A stretch of 64,000 nt of DNA from Luteibacter sp. Sphag1AF (GTDB taxonomy: Bacteria; Pseudomonadota; Gammaproteobacteria; Xanthomonadales; Rhodanobacteraceae): NCBI RefSeq assembly GCF_014192715.1, contig NZ_JACHYH010000007.1:124001-188000 (forward strand). The letters run 5' to 3'. Made by a program: the position numbers and the translations under genes. The stretch's first letter is position 1, and each line of letters begins with the position of its first letter. This document shows positions 1-7,861 of the stretch, piece after piece. The notes beneath the pieces are model-generated. The model was given only the letters and a program-made list of their open reading frames with translations, searched no databases and was not told the DNA's origin.

Positions 1-475
1 GCTTCGCAGTTTTGGCTACGCGCGCAATCTGCTGGTAGCCAGCCCGAAATTCCTCGATACCCATGGCCGTCCGAAGACGCTGGAAGACCTGACGTCATTG
101 CCTGCGCTGTCGATGTACGAGCACGAGGGCGCGCACGTGTGGGAACTGGTGGACACGCAGGGCAAGAAGGCTGCCGTGGAAGTGCGGCCCCGCCTGGTCA
201 GTGGCGATTTTGCCGTGCTGATGAATGCGGCGCTGCAATGCTGCGGCGTGGCCCTGATTCCCGAAGACTATTGCGCGCCACTGATCAGCGCGGGTGAACT
301 GGAATGGGTGCTGCCCGATTACGGCACCGCGCAGGGCACATTGCACTTCGTTTATCCGAGTCGCCGCGGCCTGCTGCCGGCCATTCGCAGCTTTGTGGAC
401 TTTCTCGCGGACAGGCTGCCGCAGGCGCAGCAGGACCAGCACAAAGACTGCGAATCCGCACGTCGCAAGCGTTGA
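1..475 (+). CDS. LysR-family transcriptional regulator, C-terminal part (partial)
   Basis: The reading frame is already open at base 2 and ends at TGA 473-475, so only the last 157 or so residues are present; the helix-turn-helix part lies off the window. The sequence resembles the second half of a LysR effector-binding domain: a stretch LLVASPKFLDTHGRPKTLEDL, then MYEHEG, then NAALQCCGVALIPEDY and a C-terminal PSRRGLLPAIRSFVDFLADRL, which is the usual end of LysR proteins. The tail after that is polar (QAQQDQHKDCESARRKR). The target genes cannot be deduced; the downstream aminotransferase is separated by 72 bases and has its own Shine-Dalgarno sequence. Confidence 0.85.
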   Translation, partial: LRSFGYARNLLVASPKFLDTHGRPKTLEDLTSLPALSMYEHEGAHVWELVDTQGKKAAVEVRPRLVSGDFAVLMNAALQCCGVALIPEDYCAPLISAGELEWVLPDYGTAQGTLHFVYPSRRGLLPAIRSFVDFLADRLPQAQQDQHKDCESARRKR

Positions 476-547
476 GCGCCCCCGCGCATGCCTCGTGCTA
501 GCATGCGTACAAGGGGCACCATTTAGCCGTCTATAAGCGAAGGCAAC

Positions 548-1693
548 ATGCAGATCGACACCAAACTGCCGAAGGTCGGCACCACCATTTTCAGCGTCAT
601 GAGCCAGCTGGCTCTTGAGCACAAGGCAGTGAATCTGGGTCAGGGCTTCCCTGACTTCGAGCCGCCCCAGGCCCTGCGCGATTCGATCACGCGCGCCATG
701 GCCGAAGGCAAGAATCAGTACGCTCCGGGCATCGGCATTCCGAAGCTGCGCGAGCAGATCGCCCTGAAAACCGAACGCCTGTACGGCCACAAGGTCAGCC
801 CGGACACTGAAGTGACCGTGACCTCCGGTGCCACCGAAGCGCTGTTCGCCGCCATTGCCGCTGTGGTTCGCGCAGGCGAGGAAGTGATCGTTTTCGATCC
901 GTGCTACGACAGCTACGAGCCGGCCATCGACCTGCAGGGTGCCAAAGCGGTGCATATCCCGCTGACCTTGCCAGACTTCGGCATCGACTGGCAGCGCGTG
1001 CGCGATGCCATCACGCCGAAGACGAAGATGATCCTCATCAATTCGCCGCACAATCCGTCCGGTGCCGTGCTGTCGCGCGCTGACCTGGATGAACTGGCGG
1101 CTATTGTCCGCGACACCGCTATCGTGGTGCTGTCTGACGAGGTGTACGAGCACATCGTATTTGACGGCGCACAGCACCAGAGCGTGCTGCGCCATCCGGA
1201 ACTGGCCACGCGCAGTGTCGTGGTGTCTTCGTTCGGCAAGACGTATCACTGCACGGGCTGGAAGGTCGGTTACGCCATCGCTCCCAAGGCGCTGACGGCC
1301 GAGTTCCGCAAGGTGCACCAGTACCTGACCTTCTGCACGTTCAATCCGGCGCAGTGGGCATTTGCTGAATTCCTCGAAGCGCACCCGGAACACTATCTGG
1401 AGCTTCCGGCCTTCTATCAGGCCAAGCGCGATCGCTTCCGCCAGTTGCTGGCGCCCTCGCGCCTGAAGCTGCTGGATGTGCCGGGCGGTTACTTCCAACT
1501 GGTGGACTATTCGGCCATTCGCGATATCGACGATATCAACTTCAGCGAATACCTCGTACGCGAAGGCGGCGTGGCAGTCATTCCGCTGACGCCGTTCTAC
1601 GAGACGGCGCCGGAAACACGCCTGGTTCGCCTGTGCTTTGCCAAGAACGATGCCACGATGGAAGCGGCAGCGGAGCGGCTATGCAAGCTCTGA
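548..1693 (+). CDS. PLP-dependent methionine/glutamine-type aminotransferase (YbdL-like)
   Basis: A 381-residue fold-type I aminotransferase, normal length for the family. Recognisable parts are NLGQGFPDFEPP near residue 30, TSGATEAL near 92, the NSPHNPSG motif near 165 and the PLP lysine K231 in SSFGKTYHCTGWKVGY. It is closest to the YbdL/methionine aminotransferase and kynurenine-glutamine transaminase K group. The next gene, overlapping by 13 bases, encodes an omega-amidase, and the opposite strand carries mtnB, mtnD and mtnC. I therefore infer that it makes methionine from 4-methylthio-2-oxobutanoate with glutamine as amino donor, the last step of methionine salvage. GAAGG precedes the ATG, and a TATAAG hexamer lies at 532-537. 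Another 2-oxo acid substrate is possible. Confidence 0.88.
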   Translation: MQIDTKLPKVGTTIFSVMSQLALEHKAVNLGQGFPDFEPPQALRDSITRAMAEGKNQYAPGIGIPKLREQIALKTERLYGHKVSPDTEVTVTSGATEALFAAIAAVVRAGEEVIVFDPCYDSYEPAIDLQGAKAVHIPLTLPDFGIDWQRVRDAITPKTKMILINSPHNPSGAVLSRADLDELAAIVRDTAIVVLSDEVYEHIVFDGAQHQSVLRHPELATRSVVVSSFGKTYHCTGWKVGYAIAPKALTAEFRKVHQYLTFCTFNPAQWAFAEFLEAHPEHYLELPAFYQAKRDRFRQLLAPSRLKLLDVPGGYFQLVDYSAIRDIDDINFSEYLVREGGVAVIPLTPFYETAPETRLVRLCFAKNDATMEAAAERLCKL

Positions 1694-2478
1694 CCGTATC
1701 GCTGGTACAGGGCGCCACGCGCTGGCACGACGCCGCGGGCAACCGGGAGTATTACGGTGCGCTGGTGCGTTCGGCGGCAAAAAGTGACCTGATCGTGCTG
1801 CCGGAGACATTCCTCTCCGGCTTCACCAACGACACCCGTGCCAATGCGGAAACGATGGATGGCGAAAGCGTTGCGTGGATGCGTGCGCTGGCGGCAGAAG
1901 TGGGCGCCACGATCACCGGCAGCCTGGTCATCCGCGAAGGCGAGACCGTCTATAACCGCCTGATCTGGGCCAGCCCGGATGGCGTGTTGTCGTGGTACGA
2001 CAAGCGTCACCTGTTCCGCATGGCGGGCGAGCATACGCGTTATGGCGGCGGCAACCAGCGCCTTATCGTTGAGCTGAAGGGCTGGCGGATTCTTCCGCAG
2101 GTTTGTTACGACCTGCGTTTCCCGGTGTGGTTGCGCAACGGGCGTCTGGAAGAGGCGGCTGGCGGCATGGATTACGACCTGTCCATCTTTGTCGCCAACT
2201 GGCCGTCCCCGCGTCGCCAGCCGTGGCGCACATTGCTGCGTGCGCGTGCGATTGAAAACCTGTCGTATGTGATTGGCGTCAATCGCGTGGGCACGGATGG
2301 CAACGATCTGCCGTATGCGGGCGACAGCGTGGTGGTTGATCCGGTGGGCGAGCCGTTGATCGAGCTAGGCCCGCAGGAGCAGGTGGTTACGCTGACGCTG
2401 GACCCGGCGCCGCTGAAGGCGCACCGCGAGCGCTTTCCCGCGTGGATGGATGCGGATCGGTTCAGCATTTCTGATTGA
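1681..2478 (+). CDS. omega-amidase (YafV/Nit2-like carbon-nitrogen hydrolase)
   Basis: A 265-residue nitrilase-superfamily amidase. The catalytic triad is visible: E42 in LPETF, K108 in WYDKRHLF and C142 in PQVCYDLRFPVW. The MAGEH segment after the lysine and the NWPSPRRQPW stretch are typical of YafV/Nit2 omega-amidases, which hydrolyse 2-oxoglutaramate to 2-oxoglutarate and ammonia. The ATG lies inside the end of the preceding aminotransferase gene, so the two are translationally coupled. Removing 2-oxoglutaramate pulls the glutamine-dependent transamination forward, and this pairing is known to be associated with methionine salvage. An in-frame ATG at 1633 exists but would add a non-homologous leader, so I chose 1681. 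Confidence 0.9.
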   Translation: MQALTVSLVQGATRWHDAAGNREYYGALVRSAAKSDLIVLPETFLSGFTNDTRANAETMDGESVAWMRALAAEVGATITGSLVIREGETVYNRLIWASPDGVLSWYDKRHLFRMAGEHTRYGGGNQRLIVELKGWRILPQVCYDLRFPVWLRNGRLEEAAGGMDYDLSIFVANWPSPRRQPWRTLLRARAIENLSYVIGVNRVGTDGNDLPYAGDSVVVDPVGEPLIELGPQEQVVTLTLDPAPLKAHRERFPAWMDADRFSISD

Positions 2479-2508
2479 TGGGCCCCAGCGCCCTCACGCC
2501 AGCAAGCG

Positions 2509-2539
2509 CGCTCCCACAAACCGCTGCGTTGTGGGAGCG
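2509..2539. repeat. REP-like palindrome between convergent genes
   Basis: An 11-base perfect inverted repeat (CGCTCCCACAA at 2509-2519, TTGTGGGAGCG at 2529-2539) with a 9-base loop. It sits between the end of the omega-amidase gene and the end of the C13 peptidase gene. The TGTGGGAGCG core resembles REP elements of pseudomonads and xanthomonads, and recurs once at 36715-36724. It may also help terminate both transcripts. Confidence 0.6.
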
Positions 2540-2551
2540 AGCCCTGGGCGG

Positions 2552-3595
2552 TTACGGCGCCTTCGCCGGCGCAAACGGCACGGCGGCTCCGGCAGGAACG
2601 GCCTTGCGCCACGCGCTCAGCTGCGCGGCGATCCCGGCCCCTTCATCCATCTGGGGCTCAGACGGCGTGACCGCATCGCGCGTTTCCCACTGCGCGATCT
2701 CGGTGCGGGCCTTGCCGAAGGCGTCCACAAAATCCGGCGTCGTATTCAGTGCGTTGGCCAGCCACGCGTGGCCGAAATAGGTGATATCCGAATCGGCGCC
2801 GCAGCCGAAGGACGTGCGATCGGTTCGCGCCGAGGTCATGACCAGCGTGCCCGCACCACGCAGCTTCGGCACGAACCCACCCGAATAGCACGCATTGACC
2901 ACCACGACCTTCCAGCGAAAGGCGTGTCGGTCAAGAATCGAGGCGAGGCCATCCGGATCAAGCTGATCGAGGGGCAGCGGGTCCATGTCGACCAGCAGGC
3001 TGTGGTCGTCGCCGCCGTGAGTGGCCACGTAAACCATCAGTATGTCTTCGTCCGGATGCATGACGCCAGCCAGGCCGTCGACGGCGGCTTCCAGATTCGA
3101 CCAGCTGGCAAGCGGCCGGGTGCTCAGGCTGGCCGGGTTGTTCTCCAGCACCAGCGTGTGATGCGGGCTGGCGAAACGCCGGCTCATCATCTGGTCGAGG
3201 TATTCGGCCTCGTTGCGGAACACATCCTCTGAACCATCGCCCGCAAAGGCGATGGCATACACGTTGGGATGTCCCGGCTGACGGGGAGCCAGCGCAGCGA
3301 TGGCCTTGCGCATCTGCGCCGGTTGCGCCGTCATCACCTGTTCCGGCGTTGGCGCATCGGCTGGCCAGTTGTCGGTGATGGTGTCTTCGTCCTGGGTATC
3401 GTCCGTGCCGGACGATGCGGCGGCGGCAGGTGCCTGGGGAGCCGTACTCACCACGGTTGCCGCAGCGGGTGCCGCCTGCGTATCAGCGGGACGACCGTTC
3501 CAGTGCACCACTGCCAGCACCGCCAGGGCGCCAGCAGCGAAGGCCAGGATCAGTCCCGCGACGCGCGGGCCGCGCCGTTCAGACGGAAATGGCAT
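2552..3595 (-). CDS. membrane-anchored C13-family (legumain-like, clan CD) peptidase
   Basis: A 347-residue protein starting MPFPSERRGP, with a single hydrophobic anchor at about residues 12-31, then a low-complexity Ala/Pro-rich linker to about residue 80, then a caspase-fold domain. The clan CD catalytic dyad is clear: H193 in YVATHGGDD and C236 in VVVNACYSGG, each after a hydrophobic beta strand. The family includes legumain and bacterial C13 peptidases, which cut after Asn or Asp. The domain should face the periplasm. The start codon lies inside the end of mtnC with a 17-base overlap, so it appears to be the last gene of the mtnBDC operon. Its role there is unknown. A longer upstream reading frame exists but has no homology, so I start at 3595. 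Confidence 0.82.
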   Translation of the reverse strand: MPFPSERRGPRVAGLILAFAAGALAVLAVVHWNGRPADTQAAPAAATVVSTAPQAPAAAASSGTDDTQDEDTITDNWPADAPTPEQVMTAQPAQMRKAIAALAPRQPGHPNVYAIAFAGDGSEDVFRNEAEYLDQMMSRRFASPHHTLVLENNPASLSTRPLASWSNLEAAVDGLAGVMHPDEDILMVYVATHGGDDHSLLVDMDPLPLDQLDPDGLASILDRHAFRWKVVVVNACYSGGFVPKLRGAGTLVMTSARTDRTSFGCGADSDITYFGHAWLANALNTTPDFVDAFGKARTEIAQWETRDAVTPSEPQMDEGAGIAAQLSAWRKAVPAGAAVPFAPAKAP

Positions 3596-4265
3596 CGAAG
3601 TCGGCCACGGGCGGGTGTTCGGCGCTGGCAGGCAGGGCCTGCGGCGGGCGGACGAGCCAGGTCGTACGCATGCCGGCCGCACGGGCCGCATCCAGTTCCG
3701 CTGTGATGTCGGAAAGGAACAGGATGTGCTCGGGGCTCTCGCCAATGGCTTCGGCGATGCGCTGGTACGACTCGACCTCGCGCTTCGGGCCGGTCTGCGT
3801 GTCGAAGTAGCCGGCCAGCAGGGGCGTCAGGTCGCCGCTTTCGCTGTAGCCGAAGAGCAGCTTCTGGGCGTGCACGGACCCGGATGAATAGATGTAGATG
3901 CGCAGGCCCGCCGCGCGCCATGCGCGCATGCGCGCGGCCACTTCCGGGTAAACGTGCGAGAGGTATTCCTTGTTCTCGTAGCCTTCCTGCCAGATCATGC
4001 CCTGTAGCGCCTTCAGCGCCGTGGACTTGCGATCCTGGTCGATCCAGCTGACCAGCAGGTCGATGATTTCCTGGCGCGACGCCTCGATGATACCCGCCTC
4101 TTTGGCAGCCTCATGCAGCCAGTGCTGGACCTCGGGCGTGTCCGCGTGGGTCTCCACAAAGGCCGGCAGACGCTTGCGCGCGTACGGGAACAGGGTGGAG
4201 TGCACGAAGTCGATGGAACTGGTAGTGCCTTCGATATCGGTGAGGATGACGCGGATTTCTGCCAT
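3579..4265 (-). CDS. mtnC: acireductone synthase (enolase-phosphatase E1)
   Basis: A 228-residue HAD-family enzyme converting 2,3-diketo-5-methylthiopentyl-1-phosphate to acireductone in methionine salvage. The N-terminal motif LTDIEGTTSSIDFVH carries the nucleophile D10 and is diagnostic for MtnC. YIYSSGSVHAQKLLFGYS (motif II region), GPKREVESYQRIA and LFLSDITAELDAA (acidic motif III) follow in order. Length is standard. It lies 51 bases after mtnD and overlaps the C13 peptidase gene by 17 bases. Confidence is high because the next two genes upstream are the adjacent pathway steps. Confidence 0.97.
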   Translation of the reverse strand: MAEIRVILTDIEGTTSSIDFVHSTLFPYARKRLPAFVETHADTPEVQHWLHEAAKEAGIIEASRQEIIDLLVSWIDQDRKSTALKALQGMIWQEGYENKEYLSHVYPEVAARMRAWRAAGLRIYIYSSGSVHAQKLLFGYSESGDLTPLLAGYFDTQTGPKREVESYQRIAEAIGESPEHILFLSDITAELDAARAAGMRTTWLVRPPQALPASAEHPPVADFDAISV

Positions 4266-4316
4266 GGGGGAAGGCCTGCGGGTGAGCTGACCCGCAGGAT
4301 AAACGACCCGGCAATC

Positions 4317-4886
4317 CTAGGATACGGTGACGGCCGAAGTGTGCGGGGTCATGCGCGGAAAGCGCTCGGCGATGTCCTGCCCCGTGAACTGCGCGATCCA
4401 GCCATCCTTGTTGGTGAAAAGGCGGATGGCGACGAAGTAGGGCGACTCGCTCATGTCGAACCAGTGCGGCGTGCCATCGGGCACGCCGATGAGGTCGCCC
4501 TGTTCGCACAGCACTTCGTAGACGCGGCCGTCGATGTGCAGGGTGAACTGGCCGGCACCGGCAACGAAGAAGCGCACTTCGTCTTCGCTGTGGGTGTGTT
4601 CACTGAGGAACTTCTGGCGCAGCGTGGCGCGATCCGGGTGATCCGGCTTCAGGCTGATGACATCCACCGACTGATAGCCTTCGCTGCTCATCAGGCGCTC
4701 GATGTCGCCGCGATACGCGTCGATCACTTCGTCCTGACTGGCGCCGGGTTGAATGGGCTGCTTCGCCGCCCACTGCTCAAATCGCACGCCGACGCCTGCG
4801 AGTGCCGCCGAAATATCGGCATGGTTTTCATGCACCGCAATGGGAGCTTCGTGACGGGTGTCGTCGTAAATGCGCAGACGGCTCAT
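4317..4886 (-). CDS. mtnD: acireductone dioxygenase (ARD/ARD')
   Basis: A 189-residue cupin that oxidises acireductone; the Fe form gives the methionine precursor 4-methylthio-2-oxobutanoate. The metal ligands are visible as H97, H99 and E103 in [12 protein letters not shown] and H141 in [12 protein letters not shown]. The C-terminal [13 protein letters not shown] segment is typical. The start codon overlaps the end of mtnB by 4 bases, so the two are translationally coupled. No signal peptide is present; the enzyme is cytoplasmic. Confidence 0.97.
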   Translation of the reverse strand: MSRLRIYDDTRHEAPIAVHENHADISAALAGVGVRFEQWAAKQPIQPGASQDEVIDAYRGDIERLMSSEGYQSVDVISLKPDHPDRATLRQKFLSEHTHSEDEVRFFVAGAGQFTLHIDGRVYEVLCEQGDLIGVPDGTPHWFDMSESPYFVAIRLFTNKDGWIAQFTGQDIAERFPRMTPHTSAVTVS

Positions 4887-5527
4887 GGCGATAGCCTCCG
4901 GAGGTCGAGTTCGCAGCCCAGCAGGAATTCCAGGGCTTCAAGGTGACGGCGGGTTTCGGGCATGTCGCGACCCCAGGTGTAGATGCCGTGCCCGTTGATG
5001 AGGTACGCGTACAGCGGCTTGCCGCTGTCGATCCAGGCATCCACCTGGGCGACGAGGTCGGGCATGTGCTGGGTGTTGGGAAATACGGGAATTTCCAGCA
5101 CGCTTTCGTGCGTGGTGTAGCCGGCGATGGCCTTCTGCAATTCCCAGCCTTCCAGGCGGATCACCCCTTCGCTGGCGAACAGGCGCGAGGCCACGCTCTG
5201 CGTGCGCGAGTGCGTGTGCAAAACCGCCTGCGCTTCAGGGAAGCGACGATAGACCTGGGTGTGCAGCGCGGTTTCCGCCGACGGGCGGGCCGTGGTGCCA
5301 ACAGGCTGCCCATCCATGTCGATGACCATGATGTCGTCACGACCCAGCCGGCCCTTGTCGCGACCGGAGATGGTGATGGCCGCAAGCTCGTCGTCCAGTC
5401 GCATGGAGAAGTTGCTGCTGGTGGCCGGCGTCCAGCCGAAAGCGGCCAGTTCGCGCGCGGCATCAGCAATGGCGTCGGCGCGCTCGGCCAGCAGGGCGGC
5501 ATCAACAGGGGGGTGTGGGTTCGACAT
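4883..5527 (-). CDS. mtnB: methylthioribulose-1-phosphate dehydratase
   Basis: A 214-residue class II aldolase-fold, zinc-dependent dehydratase. It shows [12 protein letters not shown] near residue 34, SGRDKGRL near 54, [16 protein letters not shown] near 82, zinc ligands H104 and H106 in [10 protein letters not shown], and H180 in [11 protein letters not shown] chose ATG 5527 (MSNPHPP). A TTG at 5545 is in frame but sits inside a 14-base palindrome that looks like an operator. It is the first gene of mtnB-mtnD-mtnC-C13 peptidase. The preceding enzymes (mtnA and an MTA phosphorylase or nucleosidase-kinase) are not in this window. Confidence 0.95.
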   Translation of the reverse strand: MSNPHPPVDAALLAERADAIADAARELAAFGWTPATSSNFSMRLDDELAAITISGRDKGRLGRDDIMVIDMDGQPVGTTARPSAETALHTQVYRRFPEAQAVLHTHSRTQSVASRLFASEGVIRLEGWELQKAIAGYTTHESVLEIPVFPNTQHMPDLVAQVDAWIDSGKPLYAYLINGHGIYTWGRDMPETRRHLEALEFLLGCELDLRRLSP

Positions 5528-5532
5528 AACGG

Positions 5533-5562
5533 TTTGGACGTCCAAAACTTTGCGTGACTATA
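5533..5562 (-). promoter_or_regulatory. candidate operator and -10 box of the mtnB operon
   Basis: A perfect 14-base palindrome TTTGGACGTCCAAA occupies 5533-5546, five bases before the mtnB start. A TATAGT hexamer on the minus strand at 5557-5562 could serve as the -10 box, placing the palindrome at about the transcription start and over the ribosome-binding region. The GGACGTCC core resembles MetJ-type boxes (AGACGTCT), but other methionine regulators use related sites. No good -35 box was found. Confidence 0.5.
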
Positions 5563-5701
5563 CCATGCTGCCCTGCAACGCCCGGGAGCGTCCGGGCGTA
5601 ATGCGAGCCATTCTCGCGACGCGGTACAAGACCGGCGTACGATTGCGCCCGGAGCCCAGGCTTGTTCAGGGAGCGGGGCATGATTCGACGGAGGATGTCT
5701 G

Positions 5702-6031
5702 ATGTCGCAAGACCATACGAATAATGAGGGGCGCCGCCGCTTCCTTAAAGTGGCCGCCGGCTCAATGGCTGCCGCAGCCGTGGTGGGCCTGGTGCCCCGT
5801 TCGGCACTCGCCGCGGATCTGCCTCCGGTGACGCCCGCTGATCCAACGGCCGCCGCGCTTCAATACACCGACAACGCTGCGACGGCCAAGGGTCGCAAGG
5901 CGCCCACGGACGCATGCTCGAACTGCACTTTCTATCACGGTGGTGCGGCAGGCCGGGGTCCGTGCGACCTGTTCCCGGGCAAGTCGGTGGCGGCAGCCGG
6001 GTGGTGCGTGTCGCACTCCGCCAAGGGCTGA
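5702..6031 (+). CDS. high-potential iron-sulfur protein (HiPIP), TAT-exported
   Basis: A 109-residue precursor with a twin-arginine signal (GRRRFLKVAAGS, hydrophobic core to about residue 35, cleavage near ALA-AD). The mature part carries the four-cysteine HiPIP pattern, CSNC, then GRGPCDLF, then GWCVSH, which binds a [4Fe-4S] cluster for high-potential electron transfer in the periplasm. A GGAGGA Shine-Dalgarno precedes the ATG. It stands alone, transcribed away from the mtn operon, and is followed by a strong terminator. The redox partners are not encoded nearby. Confidence 0.93.
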   Translation: MSQDHTNNEGRRRFLKVAAGSMAAAAVVGLVPRSALAADLPPVTPADPTAAALQYTDNAATAKGRKAPTDACSNCTFYHGGAAGRGPCDLFPGKSVAAAGWCVSHSAKG

Positions 6032-6052
6032 ACCGCGTTACCGGAAAAACAG

Positions 6053-6082
6053 AAAAGCCGGCTTTGAGGGCCGGCTTTTTTT
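6053..6082 (+). terminator. rho-independent terminator after the HiPIP gene
   Basis: A 10-base stem AAAAGCCGGC / GCCGGCTTTT with a 7-base loop runs into a T tract at 6076-6082, twenty-odd bases after the HiPIP stop codon. Confidence 0.9.
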
Positions 6083-6261
6083 CGTGTCACAACTTCGCTT
6101 CAGCAGAAAATGCTGCCCAAGCACGCCAGGCCGAGGAGCTGACCCGCCTGACGTGCCGGGCGGCAATCCGGGGGCCCACTGCCAAGTAAAACCCGCGGAA
6201 CCGGGATCATACTCCTCCCGGAAGGTGACCGGCCAATGGCAGCTAAATGAACAGTGTTAAG

Positions 6262-6298
6262 ACGATGTAAGTCATTCATGTTCAATGACTTACATCGT
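6262..6298. repeat. perfect 15-base inverted repeat between convergent genes
   Basis: ACGATGTAAGTCATT at 6262-6276 is exactly mirrored at 6284-6298 around a 7-base loop, in an AT-rich pocket of the 281-base gap between the HiPIP gene and the permease gene. It begins 14 bases past the permease stop on the minus strand. There is no T tract, so a plain rho-independent terminator is uncertain. Apart from this and the HiPIP terminator I see nothing in the gap. Confidence 0.7.
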
Positions 6299-6312
6299 AT
6301 ACCTGCTGCCAT

Positions 6313-7761
6313 TTATGGCTGTGAAGACGCCTTGCGCAAACGGCTGTGCTTCCAGCCGTAGCCCATGTACAGGATCACGCCCAGAACGGTCCATGCGCCC
6401 ATCAGCGTCCAGTTGTACCAGCTCATCGTGAACAGCAGGGCGATGCAGCTCAGGATGCCGGCGATGCAGATGACCGGCGCCCATGGCACGCGGAAGGTGC
6501 GCGGGAGGTCCGGCGCTGTCTTGCGCAGGATCAGCACGCCGGCACACACCGCGCAGAATGCGATGAGGGTGCCCATCGAGGTGAGGTCGCCCAGCACGTT
6601 CAGTGGGAACACGGCGGCCAGCAGGGCAATGCCGAGGCCGGTGATGACTGTGTTGATGTGCGGGGTGCGGTACTTCGGGTGGATGGTGGTGAACACCTTG
6701 GGCAGCAGACCGTCGCGGCCCATGATCATGAAGATGCGCGGCTGCGCGATGATCATGACCAGCACAACCGACGACAGGCCGATCAGCGCACCTACTTCCA
6801 CCACGCCGCGCAGCCAGCCAAGCTCCGCATGGCTGCGGATCGCGGTGACGACCGGCTCTGCCGTACCCAGTTCGCCATATGGCGTAAGGCCCGTGAGGAC
6901 CGCCGCCATGGCGATGTAGAGCACGGTGCAGATGCCCAGCGAGGCGAGCGTACCGATGGGCATGTCGCGCTGCGGGTTCTTCGATTCCTGGGCCGCCGTG
7001 GAGGTGGCCTCGAAGCCGATGTAGGCGAAGAAGACCATGGCCGCGCCGCGCAGCACGCCGTGCCAGCCGTACTTGTCGCCGCCCTGGTTTTCGGGAATGA
7101 ACGGGTGCCAGTTGGAGGTGTCGATATGCTTCGCACCAACGACGATCACCACCACGATGAGGGCCACCTTCAGGAGCACCATGGCCATGTTGATGCCGGT
7201 GGACTCCTTGATGCCCACGTAGCACAGCCAGGTCAGGGCCAGCACGATGCCCACGGCGGGCAGGTTGAACAGGGCGCCCGTGGTGACGAGGTGGCCATCG
7301 ACGTAGTCCAGCGGCGCATTGGTCAGCGCGGGCGGAATGTGAATGCCCACGTGATCGAGCAGGCTGACGAAATAACCCGTCCAGCTCACAGCCACGGCCG
7401 ACGCCGACACGCCGTACTCAAGCACGAGGTTCCAGCCGATGAACCAGGCCGCTCCCTCGCCGAGGGTGGCATAGGCGTAGGAATACGCGCTGCCGGATAC
7501 CGGGATCATCGAGGCAAACTCGGCGTAGCACAGCGCGGTGAACGTGCTGCAGATGGCCGCGAGGATGAACGACAGGATGATGGCGGGACCGGCGTGGTCG
7601 GCTGCGGCGACACCGGTGATGACGAAGATGCCACCGCCGATGACGGCACCGATGCCAAGCGCGGTCAGGCCCCAGGGGCCGAGAGTGCGGCGCAGGGCGG
7701 GGCCATGCGCGTCGTCGGGTTCAGCCTGGGGTGCTTTCTTGGCGAGTAACTGCTGGAGCAT
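6313..7761 (-). CDS. APC-family cationic amino acid permease (copy 1)
   Basis: An inner-membrane amino acid/proton symporter or exchanger of the APC superfamily, CAT-like (YhdG) branch, about 482 residues with roughly 12 membrane segments. Family signatures are GIGAVIGGGIFVITG in TM1, FASMIPVSGSAYSYAYATLGE in the TM2-TM3 region, FFAYIGFEATSTAAQESKNPQRDMP in the TM6-loop region and FRVPWAPVICIAG near the end. I chose MLQQLLAKK at 7761; an ATG 14 codons upstream (7803) adds only a serine/proline leader. The next gene upstream is a close paralog in the same orientation with a terminator between them. The substrate is not certain. Confidence 0.9.
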   Translation of the reverse strand: MLQQLLAKKAPQAEPDDAHGPALRRTLGPWGLTALGIGAVIGGGIFVITGVAAADHAGPAIILSFILAAICSTFTALCYAEFASMIPVSGSAYSYAYATLGEGAAWFIGWNLVLEYGVSASAVAVSWTGYFVSLLDHVGIHIPPALTNAPLDYVDGHLVTTGALFNLPAVGIVLALTWLCYVGIKESTGINMAMVLLKVALIVVVIVVGAKHIDTSNWHPFIPENQGGDKYGWHGVLRGAAMVFFAYIGFEATSTAAQESKNPQRDMPIGTLASLGICTVLYIAMAAVLTGLTPYGELGTAEPVVTAIRSHAELGWLRGVVEVGALIGLSSVVLVMIIAQPRIFMIMGRDGLLPKVFTTIHPKYRTPHINTVITGLGIALLAAVFPLNVLGDLTSMGTLIAFCAVCAGVLILRKTAPDLPRTFRVPWAPVICIAGILSCIALLFTMSWYNWTLMGAWTVLGVILYMGYGWKHSRLRKASSQP

Positions 7762-7820
7762 GGATAGCCCGGATGGTGATGGACGTGACGAGGATAGCGG
7801 CAAAGCGCGGGAGCGGAACG

Positions 7821-7848
7821 AAAAAGGCCGGCACGTATGCCGGCCTTT
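7821..7848 (-). terminator. rho-independent terminator of the upstream permease gene
   Basis: On the minus strand an 11-base stem (AAAGGCCGGCA / TGCCGGCCTTT, loop of 4) is followed by a T tract (AAAAA at 7821-7825 on the plus strand), just after the stop of the permease at 7862. It insulates the two permease genes. Confidence 0.88.
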
Positions 7849-7861
7849 CCCGTGTTGCGGA

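Noticed and set aside
6346-7749. Plus-strand reading frame opposite the first permease
   Set aside because: Histidine- and arginine-rich antisense of membrane codons with no domain. The permease strand has all expected signatures.
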